Position numbers and translations under genes: made by a program. Below the pieces are notes generated by a model. The model did no database searches. It was not told the DNA's origin and saw only the letters and a list, made by a program, of their open reading frames with translations. Shown here piece by piece: positions 47,819 to 57,720 of a stretch of 64,000 nt of DNA. The stretch's first letter is position 1, and each line of letters begins with the position of its first letter. The DNA is taken from assembly GCF_034008315.1 (NCBI RefSeq), contig NZ_CP125377.1, positions 5,706,501 through 5,770,500 on the forward strand, written 5' to 3'. The stretch is from Pseudomonas sp. P8_241 (lineage in GTDB: Bacteria; Pseudomonadota; Gammaproteobacteria; Pseudomonadales; Pseudomonadaceae).

Positions 47819-50800
47819 TTGTCCAACGCTCCTTTGTCCCTGACTTCCAGTGCGCCGACCACCGCGCCCGGCTCGCCCCTGCGCGGGACCTTGAGGGGCA
47901 GCCTGGCAACCCTCGTTTTGCTGCTACTGGCACTGCTGTTCTGGCAGTTGCTTGATCAACTGCGTGAAACCCAGACAAACCAGCGTCAGTACACCATCGA
48001 TTACACCGCCGATCTGGCTGCGCAAGTCAGCCTCAACATGGCGCTCAACGCGCAGATCGCCCTCAACCTGCTGCCGATCATCGAGCAACCCCAAGGCACC
48101 GACGAATTGCAGGCACTGCAGCGCAAACTGCAACAGTCCCTGCCGGACTTGCACAGCCTGACCTTGCTCAGCCCTTCAGGTAAGGTTATCGGCGACAGCG
48201 CCAGCAACAGCGATGACACCGACTACCTCGCTGAACTCGTTCGTCGCAGCCATGCCCAGGCGCATTATTTCAGCAATGCCAATGATGGCTCGGTGGTGTA
48301 CTTGCTGCTGCATCAAGCCAGCGGCAGTTCCCGTGGATACTGGGCACTGCGCCTGACACCGACCTTCTTTGCTTCGCTGACCAAGCAATCGCAAGCCGGT
48401 GACCGCCCGCTGTGGCTGGTAGAGAACCGCATCGATCACCAGATCATCAGCCGCGACGAAGCGATGCCTTCGGTCAATCCGGGCACCCTGACCGAGGACG
48501 ATGTTGCCAACAGCGTGCTGACCGTTCCGTTGAGCAGCAGCGACTGGCAATTACGCGGGCTGTTCGATCGACAAGATGTGCTCGAAGAACTGCTGCCGGC
48601 GTTTATTGGAAAATGCCTGCTGGGGCTGGCGTTTTCCATGCTGCCGTTCATCGCCTTGCTCAACATGCGCCGCCGCCAACGCCAGCTGCATGAGGGCCGC
48701 CGCCGCTATCAAGACATTTTCGAAGGCACTGGCGTCGCCTTGTGCGTACTGGATATGTCCGGGTTGCAGAACGCTTTCAACAAGGCGCAACTGCAAGGCG
48801 GCGAACAGTTGCAAGCATGGCTGGCAGTGCCGGAGCAGCGCCAGCGATTGCTCCAGGAACTGCGCATCACCGAGGTCAACCAGGTCGCGCTGCAATTGCT
48901 CAACGTCGATTGCTCCGACCAAGCCTGGAAACGCCTGATCGATGGCGATCCGCTTAATGGCAGCGCCATCGGCGACCAGGTGCTCGAGGCGGCGCTCAAC
49001 CAGCAAAAACAACTTGAGCTGGAAATCAAACTGCAAAATGCAAATGGTCGGGACCAACACTTGTGGCTGGTGCTTCGCCTTCCGGAAAACAAGGTCGATT
49101 ACCAGGCAGTGATCCTGAGCATCACCGATATCACCAGCCGCAAGCTCATCGAATTGTCTCTGCTGGAGCGTGAGGGATTCTGGTCGGACGTGGTGCGTAC
49201 CGTCCCGGATCACCTGTATGTGCAGGACGTGATCAGTCAGCGAATGATTTTCAGCAACCACCATCTGGGCCAGACACTGGGTTACAGCCGCACCGAGCTG
49301 CACCAGATGGGTGAGTACTTCTGGGAAATCCTGCTGCATCCCGAAGACGCCGATTACTACCACCGCTCGCGTCAAGTCCAGCGCCAGGCCGGTTACCGCC
49401 AGTTGATGCAATGCCAGTTGCGCTTCCGCCATCAGGATGGGCAATGGCGACGCTTCGAGATTCGCGAGCAGGCATTGGCGCGGGACAAGGACAATCAGGT
49501 CACGCGGATTATCGGCGTGGCCAAGGACATCACCGACCAGATCGAAGCCAGCGAATCCCTGCGCGACAGCGAGCAGCGCTACCGAATGCTCGCCGAAAGC
49601 ATCAGCGATGTGATTTTTTCCACCGACAGCCGGCTGGCACTCAACTACGTCAGCCCGTCGGTGCAAGCAGTATTGGGCTATGACGTCGAGTGGATATTTC
49701 AGAACGGCTGGCAATCGACGATCGCCAACCCGCAACAATTGATGGGCATCTACAGCCTGATGGACCGGGTCAGCAAGGCGCTGGACTCGGCCGATCAACT
49801 GGCCCGTTTGCGCAGCCAGGTGCAAACCCAACTGTTCCTTTTCGACTGTCTGCGGGCCGACGGGCGCAAGATTCCCATCGAACTGCGCCTGGTGCTGGTC
49901 TGGGACGAACACGGCGCCTTTGAAGGGGTGCTGGGTGTCGGCCGCGACATCAGCCAGCAACGCCGGGCGGAAAAGGATCTGCGCATGGCGGCCACGGTTT
50001 TCGAGCACTCGACATCGGCGATCCTGATCACCGACCCCGCTGGCTACATCGTTCAGGCCAACGAAGCGTTCAGTCGTGTCAGCGGCTACGCCGTGGAGCA
50101 GGTGCTCGACCAGTTGCCGAACATGCTGACCGTCGACGATCAGCAGGAAGCCCACCTGCGTTACGTGCTCAAGCAACTCAATCAGCACAGCACCTGGGAA
50201 GGCGAAGTGTGGCTGCGCCGGCGCAATGGCGAACACTATCCCGCCTGGGTCGGCATCACCGCAGTACTGGATGACGAAGGCGATCTGGCCAGTTACGTGT
50301 GCTTTTTCAGTGACATCAGCGAGCGCAAGGCCAGCGAGCAACGCATTCACCGCCTCGCTTATTACGACGCCCTGACCCACCTGCCCAACCGCACGCTGTT
50401 TCAGGATCGTCTGCACACGGCGTTGCAGGCAGCGGAGCGCCAGAAGTCATGGGTCGTGCTGATGTTCCTCGACCTCGACCGTTTCAAGCCGATCAATGAC
50501 TCCCTGGGTCATGCCGCTGGCGATCGTATGCTCAAGGACATGGCCACGCGCCTGCTCGGCTGCGTGGATGACGACGACACCGTGGCACGCATGGGCGGTG
50601 ACGAGTTCACGTTGCTTCTGCAACCGCGGGCCAACCGTGAAATCGCCTTGAACCGGGCGATTCATGTGGCCGAGCAGATTCTCGCCAGCCTGGTGAAACC
50701 GTTCGTGCTCGAAGGCCGCGAGTTCTTTGTCACGGCCAGTATCGGCATCGCCCTGAGCCCGCAGGACGGCAACGAACTCAGCCAGTTGATGAAGAACGCC

Positions 50801-51667
50801 GACACGGCGATGTACCACGCCAAGGAGCGCGGCAAGAACAACTTCCAGTTCTATCAGGCGGACATGAACGCCAGCGCCCTGGAGCGACTGGAGCTGGAAA
50901 GCGACTTGCGCCACGCCCTGGAGCAAAACGAATTCGTGCTGTATTACCAACCGCAGTTCAGTGGTGACGGCAAGCGTCTGACCGGTGCCGAGGCGCTGTT
51001 GCGCTGGCGTCATCCACGCCGCGGGCTGGTGCCGCCGGGGGACTTCATTCCGGTACTCGAAGAGCTCGGATTGGTGGTTGATGTCGGTGACTGGGTGATC
51101 CTTGAGGCCTGTCGTCAGCTCAAATCCTGGCACCAGGCCAAAGTGCGCGTGCCCAAGGTTTCGGTGAACATCTCGGCGCGGCAGTTCTCCGATGGCCAAC
51201 TCGGCACGCGCATCGCCACGATTCTCAAGGAAACCGGCCTGCCGCCGGGATGCCTGGAGCTGGAGCTGACCGAAAGCATTCTGATGCGCGAAGTCAGTGA
51301 AGCGATGCAGATCCTCGACGGCCTGAAAAATCTTGGATTGAGCATTGCGGTCGATGACTTTGGCACCGGCTATTCGTCGCTCAACTACCTCAAGCAGTTC
51401 CCGATCGATGTACTGAAAATCGACCGCACCTTTGTCGACGGCCTGCCGTCCGGCGAACAGGATGCGCAGATTGCCCGAGCGATCATCGCCATGGCTCACA
51501 GCCTCAATCTGTCGGTGATCGCCGAAGGTGTGGAAACCCAGGAGCAGCTTGATTTCCTGCGTGAGCACGGTTGTGACGAAGTGCAGGGTTATCTGTTCGG
51601 GCGGCCGATGCCGGCCGATCGATTCGAAGGGCAGTTCAGCAATGATGCGCTGTTCATTTTCGACTGA
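47819..51667 (+). CDS. Membrane-bound PAS-GGDEF-EAL c-di-GMP enzyme
   Basis: A 1282-residue protein. TM helices at about 27-46 and 262-284 enclose a periplasmic sensor domain. PAS domains follow at about 290-425, 440-575 and 575-715 with PAC motifs, and another at about 715-850. GGDEF motif MGGDEF is near residue 925; the EAL domain has EALLRW near 1057, ELTES and DDFGTGYSS. The phosphodiesterase residues look complete; the RxxD inhibitory site before GGDEF is absent (DDDD). It starts at TTG after AGGA. No partner gene is adjacent. Confidence 0.9.
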   Translation: MSNAPLSLTSSAPTTAPGSPLRGTLRGSLATLVLLLLALLFWQLLDQLRETQTNQRQYTIDYTADLAAQVSLNMALNAQIALNLLPIIEQPQGTDELQALQRKLQQSLPDLHSLTLLSPSGKVIGDSASNSDDTDYLAELVRRSHAQAHYFSNANDGSVVYLLLHQASGSSRGYWALRLTPTFFASLTKQSQAGDRPLWLVENRIDHQIISRDEAMPSVNPGTLTEDDVANSVLTVPLSSSDWQLRGLFDRQDVLEELLPAFIGKCLLGLAFSMLPFIALLNMRRRQRQLHEGRRRYQDIFEGTGVALCVLDMSGLQNAFNKAQLQGGEQLQAWLAVPEQRQRLLQELRITEVNQVALQLLNVDCSDQAWKRLIDGDPLNGSAIGDQVLEAALNQQKQLELEIKLQNANGRDQHLWLVLRLPENKVDYQAVILSITDITSRKLIELSLLEREGFWSDVVRTVPDHLYVQDVISQRMIFSNHHLGQTLGYSRTELHQMGEYFWEILLHPEDADYYHRSRQVQRQAGYRQLMQCQLRFRHQDGQWRRFEIREQALARDKDNQVTRIIGVAKDITDQIEASESLRDSEQRYRMLAESISDVIFSTDSRLALNYVSPSVQAVLGYDVEWIFQNGWQSTIANPQQLMGIYSLMDRVSKALDSADQLARLRSQVQTQLFLFDCLRADGRKIPIELRLVLVWDEHGAFEGVLGVGRDISQQRRAEKDLRMAATVFEHSTSAILITDPAGYIVQANEAFSRVSGYAVEQVLDQLPNMLTVDDQQEAHLRYVLKQLNQHSTWEGEVWLRRRNGEHYPAWVGITAVLDDEGDLASYVCFFSDISERKASEQRIHRLAYYDALTHLPNRTLFQDRLHTALQAAERQKSWVVLMFLDLDRFKPINDSLGHAAGDRMLKDMATRLLGCVDDDDTVARMGGDEFTLLLQPRANREIALNRAIHVAEQILASLVKPFVLEGREFFVTASIGIALSPQDGNELSQLMKNADTAMYHAKERGKNNFQFYQADMNASALERLELESDLRHALEQNEFVLYYQPQFSGDGKRLTGAEALLRWRHPRRGLVPPGDFIPVLEELGLVVDVGDWVILEACRQLKSWHQAKVRVPKVSVNISARQFSDGQLGTRIATILKETGLPPGCLELELTESILMREVSEAMQILDGLKNLGLSIAVDDFGTGYSSLNYLKQFPIDVLKIDRTFVDGLPSGEQDAQIARAIIAMAHSLNLSVIAEGVETQEQLDFLREHGCDEVQGYLFGRPMPADRFEGQFSNDALFIFD

Positions 51668-51693
51668 AATTGTGCAGCGAGGCTGATGACGCG

Positions 51694-51757
51694 ATCGCCA
51701 GCAAGCCGGATCCTACGTTGAAATGCAGTCTCCTGCAGGAGCCGGCTTGCTGGCGTG
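51694..51757. repeat. REP pair
   Basis: TCGCCAGCAAGCCGGATCCTAC and the partner CAGGAGCCGGCTTGCTGGCG, with a short 15-base spacer. Confidence 0.85.
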
Positions 51758-51886
51758 GCCGGCACATTCACCGCTGATCCCGTCATGAAGCCCACTTGTC
51801 TGCGACATGATGCCGTTTCATATGCCTTCCAAAACGCGTTGGGGTAGAATGCCCCCCTTTTCTGCCCCCGATCCTTGAGGACCGCC

Positions 51887-53140
51887 ATGTTCAGCCGTGA
51901 TTTGACTATTGCCAAGTACGACGCCGATCTCTTTGCCGCCATGGAGCAAGAAGCTCAGCGCCAGGAAGAGCACATTGAGCTGATCGCTTCGGAAAACTAC
52001 ACCAGCCCTGCGGTGATGGAAGCTCAAGGCTCGGTACTGACCAACAAGTACGCCGAAGGCTACCCGGGCAAGCGCTACTACGGTGGTTGCGAGTACGTCG
52101 ACATCGTCGAGCAGCTGGCTATCGATCGCGCCAAAGAGCTGTTCGGCGCCGACTACGCCAACGTTCAGCCACACGCCGGTTCGCAAGCCAACAGCGCTGT
52201 TTACCTGGCCCTGCTATCGGCCGGTGACACCATCCTGGGCATGAGCCTGGCCCACGGCGGTCACCTGACCCACGGTGCCAGCGTTTCGTCTTCGGGCAAG
52301 CTGTACAACGCCGTTCAGTACGGCATCGACGCCAACGGCCTGATCGACTACGACGAAGTCGAGCGCCTGGCGGTCGAGAACAAGCCGAAAATGATCGTGG
52401 CCGGTTTCTCTGCCTACTCGCAGATCCTCGACTTCCCGCGTTTCCGCGCAATCGCGGACAAAGTGGGCGCTTACCTGTTCGTCGACATGGCCCACGTGGC
52501 CGGTCTGGTCGCCGCTGGCGTCTACCCGAACCCGGTTCCGTTCGCTGACGTCGTGACCACCACCACCCACAAGACCCTGCGCGGTCCACGTGGTGGCCTG
52601 ATCCTGGCTCGCGCCAACGCCGACATCGAGAAGAAGCTGAACTCCGCGGTATTCCCGGGCGCCCAGGGCGGTCCGCTGGAACACGTGATCGCGGCCAAGG
52701 CGATCTGCTTCAAGGAAGCGCTGCAGCCTGAGTTCAAGGTTTACCAGCAACAAGTGGTGAAAAACGCCCAGGCCATGGCCAGCGTCTTCATCGAGCGCGG
52801 TTTCGACGTGGTATCCGGCGGTACTGAAAACCACCTGTTCCTGCTGTCGCTGATCAAGCAGGAAATTTCCGGTAAAGACGCCGACGCCGCTCTGGGCAAA
52901 GCGTTCATCACCGTGAACAAGAATTCCGTACCTAACGACCCACGCTCCCCGTTCGTCACTTCCGGTCTGCGTTTCGGCACCCCGGCTGTGACCACCCGCG
53001 GCTTCAAGGAAGCAGAGTGCAAGGAACTGGCTGGCTGGATCTGCGACATCCTGGCTGACCTGAACAATGAAGCGGTGATCGACGCCGTTCGTGAGAAGGT
53101 CAAGGCCATCTGCAAGAAGCTGCCGGTGTACGGCGCTTAA
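51887..53140 (+). CDS. glyA: Serine hydroxymethyltransferase
   Basis: A 417-residue PLP enzyme turning serine and tetrahydrofolate into glycine and 5,10-methylene-THF. The PLP Lys is in [14 protein letters not shown] (about 229); [12 protein letters not shown] and SGxx-type blocks are intact. The start [12 protein letters not shown] is the family start. A possible -10 TAGAAT lies at 51845-51850 without a good -35. A strong terminator follows. Pseudomonads often carry a second glyA elsewhere. Confidence 0.97.
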   Translation: MFSRDLTIAKYDADLFAAMEQEAQRQEEHIELIASENYTSPAVMEAQGSVLTNKYAEGYPGKRYYGGCEYVDIVEQLAIDRAKELFGADYANVQPHAGSQANSAVYLALLSAGDTILGMSLAHGGHLTHGASVSSSGKLYNAVQYGIDANGLIDYDEVERLAVENKPKMIVAGFSAYSQILDFPRFRAIADKVGAYLFVDMAHVAGLVAAGVYPNPVPFADVVTTTTHKTLRGPRGGLILARANADIEKKLNSAVFPGAQGGPLEHVIAAKAICFKEALQPEFKVYQQQVVKNAQAMASVFIERGFDVVSGGTENHLFLLSLIKQEISGKDADAALGKAFITVNKNSVPNDPRSPFVTSGLRFGTPAVTTRGFKEAECKELAGWICDILADLNNEAVIDAVREKVKAICKKLPVYGA

Positions 53141-53162
53141 TCAGCCCGCCTAACCGCAGTCT

Positions 53163-53198
53163 AAAAAAACCGGCCATGGAAATGGCCGGTTTTTTTTC
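53163..53198 (+). terminator. Intrinsic terminator after glyA
   Basis: AAAAAAACCGGCCATGGAAATGGCCGGTTTTTTTT; stem ACCGGCCAT/ATGGCCGGT. Confidence 0.95.
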
Positions 53199-53222
53199 GT
53201 CTGCGTTTTAAAGGCCGTCACT

Positions 53223-53308
53223 CTGTAGGAGCCGGCTTGCCGGCGAAGGCGGTCTTGAACCATTCACCAACCACTCGGACGCCTTCGCTGGCAAGCCAGC
53301 TCCTACAG
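53223..53308. repeat. REP pair
   Basis: CTGTAGGAGCCGGCTTGCCGGCGAAGG and its complement CCTTCGCTGGCAAGCCAGCTCCTACAG. Confidence 0.9.
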
Positions 53309-53356
53309 GACCAGCATTACTGGTCAGACCGGTCATGCCAATTTCTTAAATTTTAC

Positions 53357-53386
53357 TTGCGATCACCCAAAAGCCGAGCCTAGACT
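53357..53386 (+). promoter_or_regulatory. Candidate promoter of the DctA-like gene
   Basis: -35 TTGCGA (53357-53362), 18-base spacer, -10 TAGACT (53381-53386). The GntR-type half-site palindrome at 53405-53416 lies just after it. Confidence 0.5.
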
Positions 53387-53404
53387 GCGCCTGCACTGGA
53401 CATA

Positions 53405-53416
53405 CCGGTAAGACCA
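53405..53416. promoter_or_regulatory. Candidate FadR/GntR-family operator
   Basis: The complement reads TGGTCTTACCGG, close to the TGGTNNNACCA operator of FadR-subfamily regulators (PdhR, LldR, GlcC); the core GGT-AAG-ACC is symmetric. Placed just downstream of the candidate promoter, it could repress the transporter gene through the regulator at 54894. Confidence 0.5.
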
Positions 53417-53484
53417 CAATAATTAAGTCCTGAAGTCAATGCGACTGACGCTCGGCTGCCAGGACACCGACCAGGATTCCTCCC

Positions 53485-54798
53485 ATGCTCAGATGGTGCA
53501 CGCGTTCAATCTTCCTCCAAGTGGTTCTCGGACTGGTGCTCGGCATCGTCTGTGGACTGACCCTTCCCGAATATTCCGCTCAACTCAAACCGCTCGGCGA
53601 CGGCTTTATCAAGCTGATCAAAATGCTGATTGGCCTGATCGTGTTTTGCGTCGTGGTCAGTGGCATCAGCGGTGCCGGTGATCTGAAAAAAGTCGGCCGT
53701 ATCGGCCTGAAGTCAGTGATCTACTTTGAAATACTCACCACCATTGCGCTGGTGATCGGTCTGGTGTTCGCCTTCAGTACTGGCATTGGCAGCGGCGCGA
53801 ACATTCACCTGGAGCAGCTTTCCGCAGCCGACATGGGTGATATCGCCCAGCGCGGCCAGCACATGCACACCACTACGCAGTTCCTGATGGACCTGATTCC
53901 GACGTCGGTGATCGGTGCATTCGCCGACAACAACATCCTGCAAGTGCTGCTGTTCTCCGTGCTGTTCGGTAGCGCACTGAACCTGGTGGGTGAGGCGGCG
54001 TCAGGCATTTCCCGCCTGATCAATGAGTTGAGCCACGTAATCTTCCGCATCATGGGCATGATCGTGCGCCTGGCGCCGATCGGCGTGTTCGGTGCGATCG
54101 CCTTTACCACCAGCAAATATGGCCTGGACTCGCTGCAACATCTGGGTAGCCTGGTCGGCCTGTTCTACCTGACCTGCGTGGCTTTCGTGACGCTGATTCT
54201 CGGCCTGGTGATGCGCCTCTCCGGCCTGAAGATGTGGCCATTGCTCAAGTACCTGCGCGAAGAATTGCTGATCGTCATGGGCACCGCTTCATCCGATGCC
54301 GTGCTGCCACAAATCATGCGCAAGCTTGAGCATCTGGGGATCGGAAGTTCGACAGTCGGACTGGTGATTCCTACCGGTTACTCGTTCAACCTCGACGGTT
54401 TCTCGATCTACCTGACCCTGGCCATCGTGTTCATCGCCAATGCTACCGGCACACCGCTGGCAATGACCGACCTGCTGACCATTCTGCTGGTGTCGTTGAT
54501 CACCTCAAAAGGTGCGCACGGTATTCCGGGCTCGGCACTGGTGATCCTGGCGGCAACGCTGACGGCGATCCCGGCCATTCCGGTGGTGGGCCTGGTGCTG
54601 GTGCTGGCCGTGGACTGGTTCATGGGCATCGGCCGGGCGCTGACCAACCTGATCGGCAACTGCGTCGCCACAGTGGCCATTGCCCGTTGGGAAAAAGACA
54701 TCGATGTGCAACGGGCGAACAAGGTACTTTCCGGCCAGGTGGGTTATACCTTCCAGCCGAGAAAACCGGTAACCGCGGCCCATCAGCAGGAATTTTGA
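53485..54798 (+). CDS. DctA-like dicarboxylate:cation symporter
   Basis: A 437-residue DAACS-family transporter, probably for C4-dicarboxylates or acidic amino acids, with Na+ or H+. The signature LDGFSIYLTLAIVFIANATG and the serine-rich SSTVGLVIPTGYSFNLDG motif are visible. It resembles DctA but with a different N-terminus (MLRWCTRSIFLQVVLGLVLG), so it is a paralogue. The next genes are two FCD-type regulators, with a matching operator upstream. Substrate unknown. Confidence 0.88.
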   Translation: MLRWCTRSIFLQVVLGLVLGIVCGLTLPEYSAQLKPLGDGFIKLIKMLIGLIVFCVVVSGISGAGDLKKVGRIGLKSVIYFEILTTIALVIGLVFAFSTGIGSGANIHLEQLSAADMGDIAQRGQHMHTTTQFLMDLIPTSVIGAFADNNILQVLLFSVLFGSALNLVGEAASGISRLINELSHVIFRIMGMIVRLAPIGVFGAIAFTTSKYGLDSLQHLGSLVGLFYLTCVAFVTLILGLVMRLSGLKMWPLLKYLREELLIVMGTASSDAVLPQIMRKLEHLGIGSSTVGLVIPTGYSFNLDGFSIYLTLAIVFIANATGTPLAMTDLLTILLVSLITSKGAHGIPGSALVILAATLTAIPAIPVVGLVLVLAVDWFMGIGRALTNLIGNCVATVAIARWEKDIDVQRANKVLSGQVGYTFQPRKPVTAAHQQEF

Positions 54799-54811
54799 CG
54801 CAGGACCATCC

Positions 54812-54842
54812 GTAGGAGCTGCCGAAGGCTGCGATTTTTTGA
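54812..54842. repeat. Single REP-like half element
   Basis: GTAGGAGCTGCCGAAGGCTGCGATTTTTTGATC, half of the type seen as a pair at 60319-60389. Confidence 0.6.
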
Positions 54843-54893
54843 TCCTGCCCTCGGCGCTCAGTGACTGGTCATCAGCAACTCACGGAGCAAAAA

Positions 54894-55598
54894 GTGATTA
54901 GCACCTCAACCGTCGTCAATTCAGTCGTAGAAAAACTTCGGGCCGCGCTGGCCCGTGGTCAGTGGCGCTCCGGCGAAATGCTACCGGGACAACGTGAACT
55001 GGCCGAACAACTGGGCATCAGCCGGCCAAGCCTGCGTGAAGCAGTGATCGTGCTGGAAACCCTCGGCCTGGTGCGCTCGATGCCGGGTAAAGGCGTGGTG
55101 GTGCTTGAAGCGAATCTCGCCGACAGTCAGGCACATGACAGCGCAGTCGCCGCCGCGAGCCTGGAGGATGTGTTGCAACTGCGCTACACCCTCGAACCTT
55201 TCATCGTCGGCCTCGTGGCGCAGTCCATCAGCAGCAAGGAAGTCGGGCAACTGCGCCTCACCCTGATGGACATGCGCGAAGCCCTGGAAGCCAACGACAG
55301 CGAAGCCGGTGCGAATGCGTACATCGCGTTCCACGAAGAGCTGTTCGCGCTGACGTCGAATCCAATCTTCCAAAGCGTGGTCCAGCAAACCAGCAATGCC
55401 CTCAAGCAAAGCGCCGAAGTGCTGCGCAACTCCCCCGAACACCTGGCTGAACGGCTTGAAGAAAACGAAGCCGTGGTGCGGGCGATCCGCAGCAAGAACA
55501 GCGCCCAGGCCAGCGCCGAGATGCGTCGGCACATTCTTCGCGAAGGCCAGCGCATGGGCATCGAGTTGAACATCCCGGAAGACAACCTCGGCAGTTGA
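54894..55598 (+). CDS. GntR-family (FadR subfamily) regulator
   Basis: A 234-residue regulator: winged helix N-terminus (LRAALARGQWRSGEMLPGQRELAEQLGISRPSLREAVIVLETLGLV) and FCD effector domain with metal-type residues. GTG start with GGAG 9 bases before; another GTG 33 bases upstream lacks an RBS. It probably controls the DctA-like gene; the candidate operator TGGTNNNACC fits this subfamily. A second regulator follows 26 bases later. Confidence 0.85.
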   Translation: MISTSTVVNSVVEKLRAALARGQWRSGEMLPGQRELAEQLGISRPSLREAVIVLETLGLVRSMPGKGVVVLEANLADSQAHDSAVAAASLEDVLQLRYTLEPFIVGLVAQSISSKEVGQLRLTLMDMREALEANDSEAGANAYIAFHEELFALTSNPIFQSVVQQTSNALKQSAEVLRNSPEHLAERLEENEAVVRAIRSKNSAQASAEMRRHILREGQRMGIELNIPEDNLGS

Positions 55599-55623
55599 AT
55601 CCTCTTCGAACCGGAGACAGGCC

Positions 55624-56313
55624 ATGAACAGCTTCGCTTCACCGCAAACGCTTACCACCCTGCCCTTTCCACTGGCGGCGGATGATCTGTACTCGCGGGT
55701 CCTCGACGCCATCTTTGCACAGCGCATTCATGAGGCCAGCCGCTTTACCGAGGAAAGTCTGGCGCAGATGTTCGGCGCTCGGCGCAGCGACGTTCGTGGC
55801 GTGCTGACACGACTTTCTCATCAACAGATCATTGTTCTGCGCAGCAATCATCGTCCACGCGTTGCAACGCTCGGAGTCGATCAGGTTCGGCAAAACCTGC
55901 ATGCCCGGCGCCTGACCGAGATCACGTTGGTACGACTGGCCTGTCAGCACCCTCTTCCACAAGATCTGCAATGTCTGCGCGCACTCATCGCGCGCGAGCG
56001 CCAATGCAGGGATCCTGCCTCAGCACTCCGGGTTTCGGGGGAGTTTCACGCGCAGCTGGCCGAAATGGCGGGAAATGCGCCACTGGCGCATTTTTTGGGA
56101 ACACTTGTGCCGCTAGTATCGTTGGCCATTGCGCAATTTGATGCGCAAGCGGGAGGCTATTGCGATTGGCAAGCACATCAAGAGATTGTGGATGCGATTG
56201 AGCATGGCGATGCTTTGAAGGCCGAGACACTTCTACACCGGCATCTGGATCATTTGGAGGAGATGTTACTGAACGCTCAACCGTTACTCAGCCAGAACCG
56301 CGTTGCCGGCTAG
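55624..56313 (+). CDS. Second GntR-type FCD-domain regulator
   Basis: A 229-residue protein. The N-terminal helix-turn-helix region (RVLDAIFAQRIHEASRFTEESLAQMFGARRSDVRGVLTRLSHQQI) and the FCD domain with GEFHAQLAEMAGN are visible. It differs in sequence from the first regulator and likely binds a different site or forms part of the same circuit. It lies 26 bases after the first regulator and may be co-transcribed. Target unknown. Confidence 0.8.
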   Translation: MNSFASPQTLTTLPFPLAADDLYSRVLDAIFAQRIHEASRFTEESLAQMFGARRSDVRGVLTRLSHQQIIVLRSNHRPRVATLGVDQVRQNLHARRLTEITLVRLACQHPLPQDLQCLRALIARERQCRDPASALRVSGEFHAQLAEMAGNAPLAHFLGTLVPLVSLAIAQFDAQAGGYCDWQAHQEIVDAIEHGDALKAETLLHRHLDHLEEMLLNAQPLLSQNRVAG

Positions 56314-56317
56314 TTCG

Positions 56318-56390
56318 TCTTCGCGGGCGAACCTCGCTTCTACAGACGAATACACTGCAAATGCAGGAGCGAGCCCGCTTGCGATGGCGA
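56318..56390. repeat. Degenerate REP-like pair
   Basis: TCGCGGGCGAACCTCGCTTCTAC and the partner GCAGGAGCGAGCCCGCTTGCGA; the arms match imperfectly, so this is an eroded REP. Confidence 0.6.
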
Positions 56391-56417
56391 CGTCAGACCC
56401 AATGAAAACGGCGGAGC

Positions 56418-57389
56418 TTACTCCGCCGCCACCCGCGAAAATCCTTCACGGATCTTTTCTTCCGGCAAATCATCGGCAATGAAAACGATCACGCTTTCAC
56501 GCGTTTCATCGTCGGACCACTCGGTATCCCAGTCGAAACCGTACAACTTCAGAACTCCCTGGAACACCATGCGTCGCGGTTCGCCCTGGATGTTCAACAC
56601 CCCCTTGTAGCGCAGCAGTTGCTTACCATGCTCCTCCAGCAGTTCGTTCATGAACTCGCTGAGCCTGTCGATATCCAGTGGTTTGTCGGTGCGCAGCACG
56701 AGGCTCGATATGCGGTCGATGGACGGGGCTTGGCTTACTGGACGCAAACTCACGCCGCCACCGAGATCAGCGTTTAGATTGAACCCGCGAACATCAAGCA
56801 ATTCAGCCAGATCGATCTTGCCGTGATCGACGATGCGAATCGGTGCTCGGCGGTTGATACGGGTCAGGCGCTCGCTCAATGCCGTGAACGTCGGCTCGTT
56901 CACCAGGTCGCGCTTGCTCACCAGCAAACGGTCGGCGAAACCGATCTGTGCCTGGGCGATGGTCTGGGTCAGGTGCACGTCGGCATGCGCTGCGTCGACC
57001 AACGTGATGATGCCGTCAAGGATGTAGCGTTCGCGCAGTTCTTCGTCGATGAAAAAGGTTTGCGCCACCGGTGCCGGATCCGCCAGGCCTGTGCATTCGA
57101 TCACCAGGCGGTCGAAGGCGATGTCGCCGCTGTCGAGGCGCTCGAGCAGCAGATACAAGGCTTTGGTCAGGTCGGTGTGGATGGTGCAGCAGACACAGCC
57201 GTTGGACAGCGTCATCACTTGTACCGGCTCGTCGCCCAACAGTTGGGTGTCGATACCGGCATCGCTGAATTCGTTCTCGATCACGGCGATTTTCAGGCCG
57301 TGCTCGGCTTTGAGCAGGTGGCGCAGCAACGTGGTCTTGCCGGCACCGAGGAAGCCGCTGAGGATCGTGACGGGTATAGGGACTGACAA
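56418..57389 (-). CDS. yjiA: COG0523 GTPase YjiA-like
   Basis: A 323-residue CobW/COG0523 GTPase with P-loop GAGKTTLLRH (about 16), the metal motif CVCC (about 65) and the CobW C-terminal domain. It begins at TTG with AGGAGA 7 bases before; the open frame further upstream is a REP. It closes cstA-yjiX-yjiA, which matches the btsT/cstA-yjiX-yjiA order of enterobacteria. It could insert a metal; its link to pyruvate uptake is not understood. Confidence 0.88.
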   Translation of the reverse strand: MSVPIPVTILSGFLGAGKTTLLRHLLKAEHGLKIAVIENEFSDAGIDTQLLGDEPVQVMTLSNGCVCCTIHTDLTKALYLLLERLDSGDIAFDRLVIECTGLADPAPVAQTFFIDEELRERYILDGIITLVDAAHADVHLTQTIAQAQIGFADRLLVSKRDLVNEPTFTALSERLTRINRRAPIRIVDHGKIDLAELLDVRGFNLNADLGGGVSLRPVSQAPSIDRISSLVLRTDKPLDIDRLSEFMNELLEEHGKQLLRYKGVLNIQGEPRRMVFQGVLKLYGFDWDTEWSDDETRESVIVFIADDLPEEKIREGFSRVAAE

Positions 57390-57416
57390 AATAAGGTCTC
57401 CTGGGCGCAGAAAAAA

Positions 57417-57484
57417 CTGTAGGAGCCGGCTTGCTGGCGATGGCGTCCCGAAGATCGCTATCGCCAGCAAGCCGGCTCCTACAG
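57417..57484. repeat. REP pair
   Basis: CTGTAGGAGCCGGCTTGCTGGCGAT and its complement, inside the cstA-yjiX-yjiA unit just before yjiA. Confidence 0.9.
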
Positions 57485-57507
57485 AGGTGATGCCTAAGTG
57501 GTGTGTT

Positions 57508-57705
57508 TCAACAGCACTTAGGCCCACCCTTGCCACCGTAACGGGCTTCCTGACGTTCGCGAAAGAACATCTCGTAGCTCATCACCGGTTTGTCCGGGTG
57601 CTTGGTCTGCATATGCTCGACGTAGTTGTCGTAGTCGGGCATGCCGACCATCAGGCGCGCAGCCTGACCGAGGTATTTACCGAGGCGACTCAGGTCATTG
57701 AACAT
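57508..57705 (-). CDS. yjiX: YbdD/YjiX family (DUF466) small protein
   Basis: A 65-residue protein of the short YbdD/YjiX family (DUF466), beginning [32 protein letters not shown]. It always accompanies CstA-type pyruvate transporters and may be needed with them. It ends in GGKGGPKCC. It lies 15 bases after cstA, so it is co-transcribed. Confidence 0.92.
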   Translation of the reverse strand: MFNDLSRLGKYLGQAARLMVGMPDYDNYVEHMQTKHPDKPVMSYEMFFRERQEARYGGKGGPKCC

Positions 57706-57720
57706 GGTGCAAATCCTCGG

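Noticed and set aside
48551..50416. 621-codon minus-strand frame
   Set aside because: Antisense to the GGDEF-EAL gene; no recognisable protein.
51845..51850. TAGAAT as -10 of a glyA promoter
   Set aside because: No acceptable -35 at 16-18 bases; kept only as a remark in the glyA entry.
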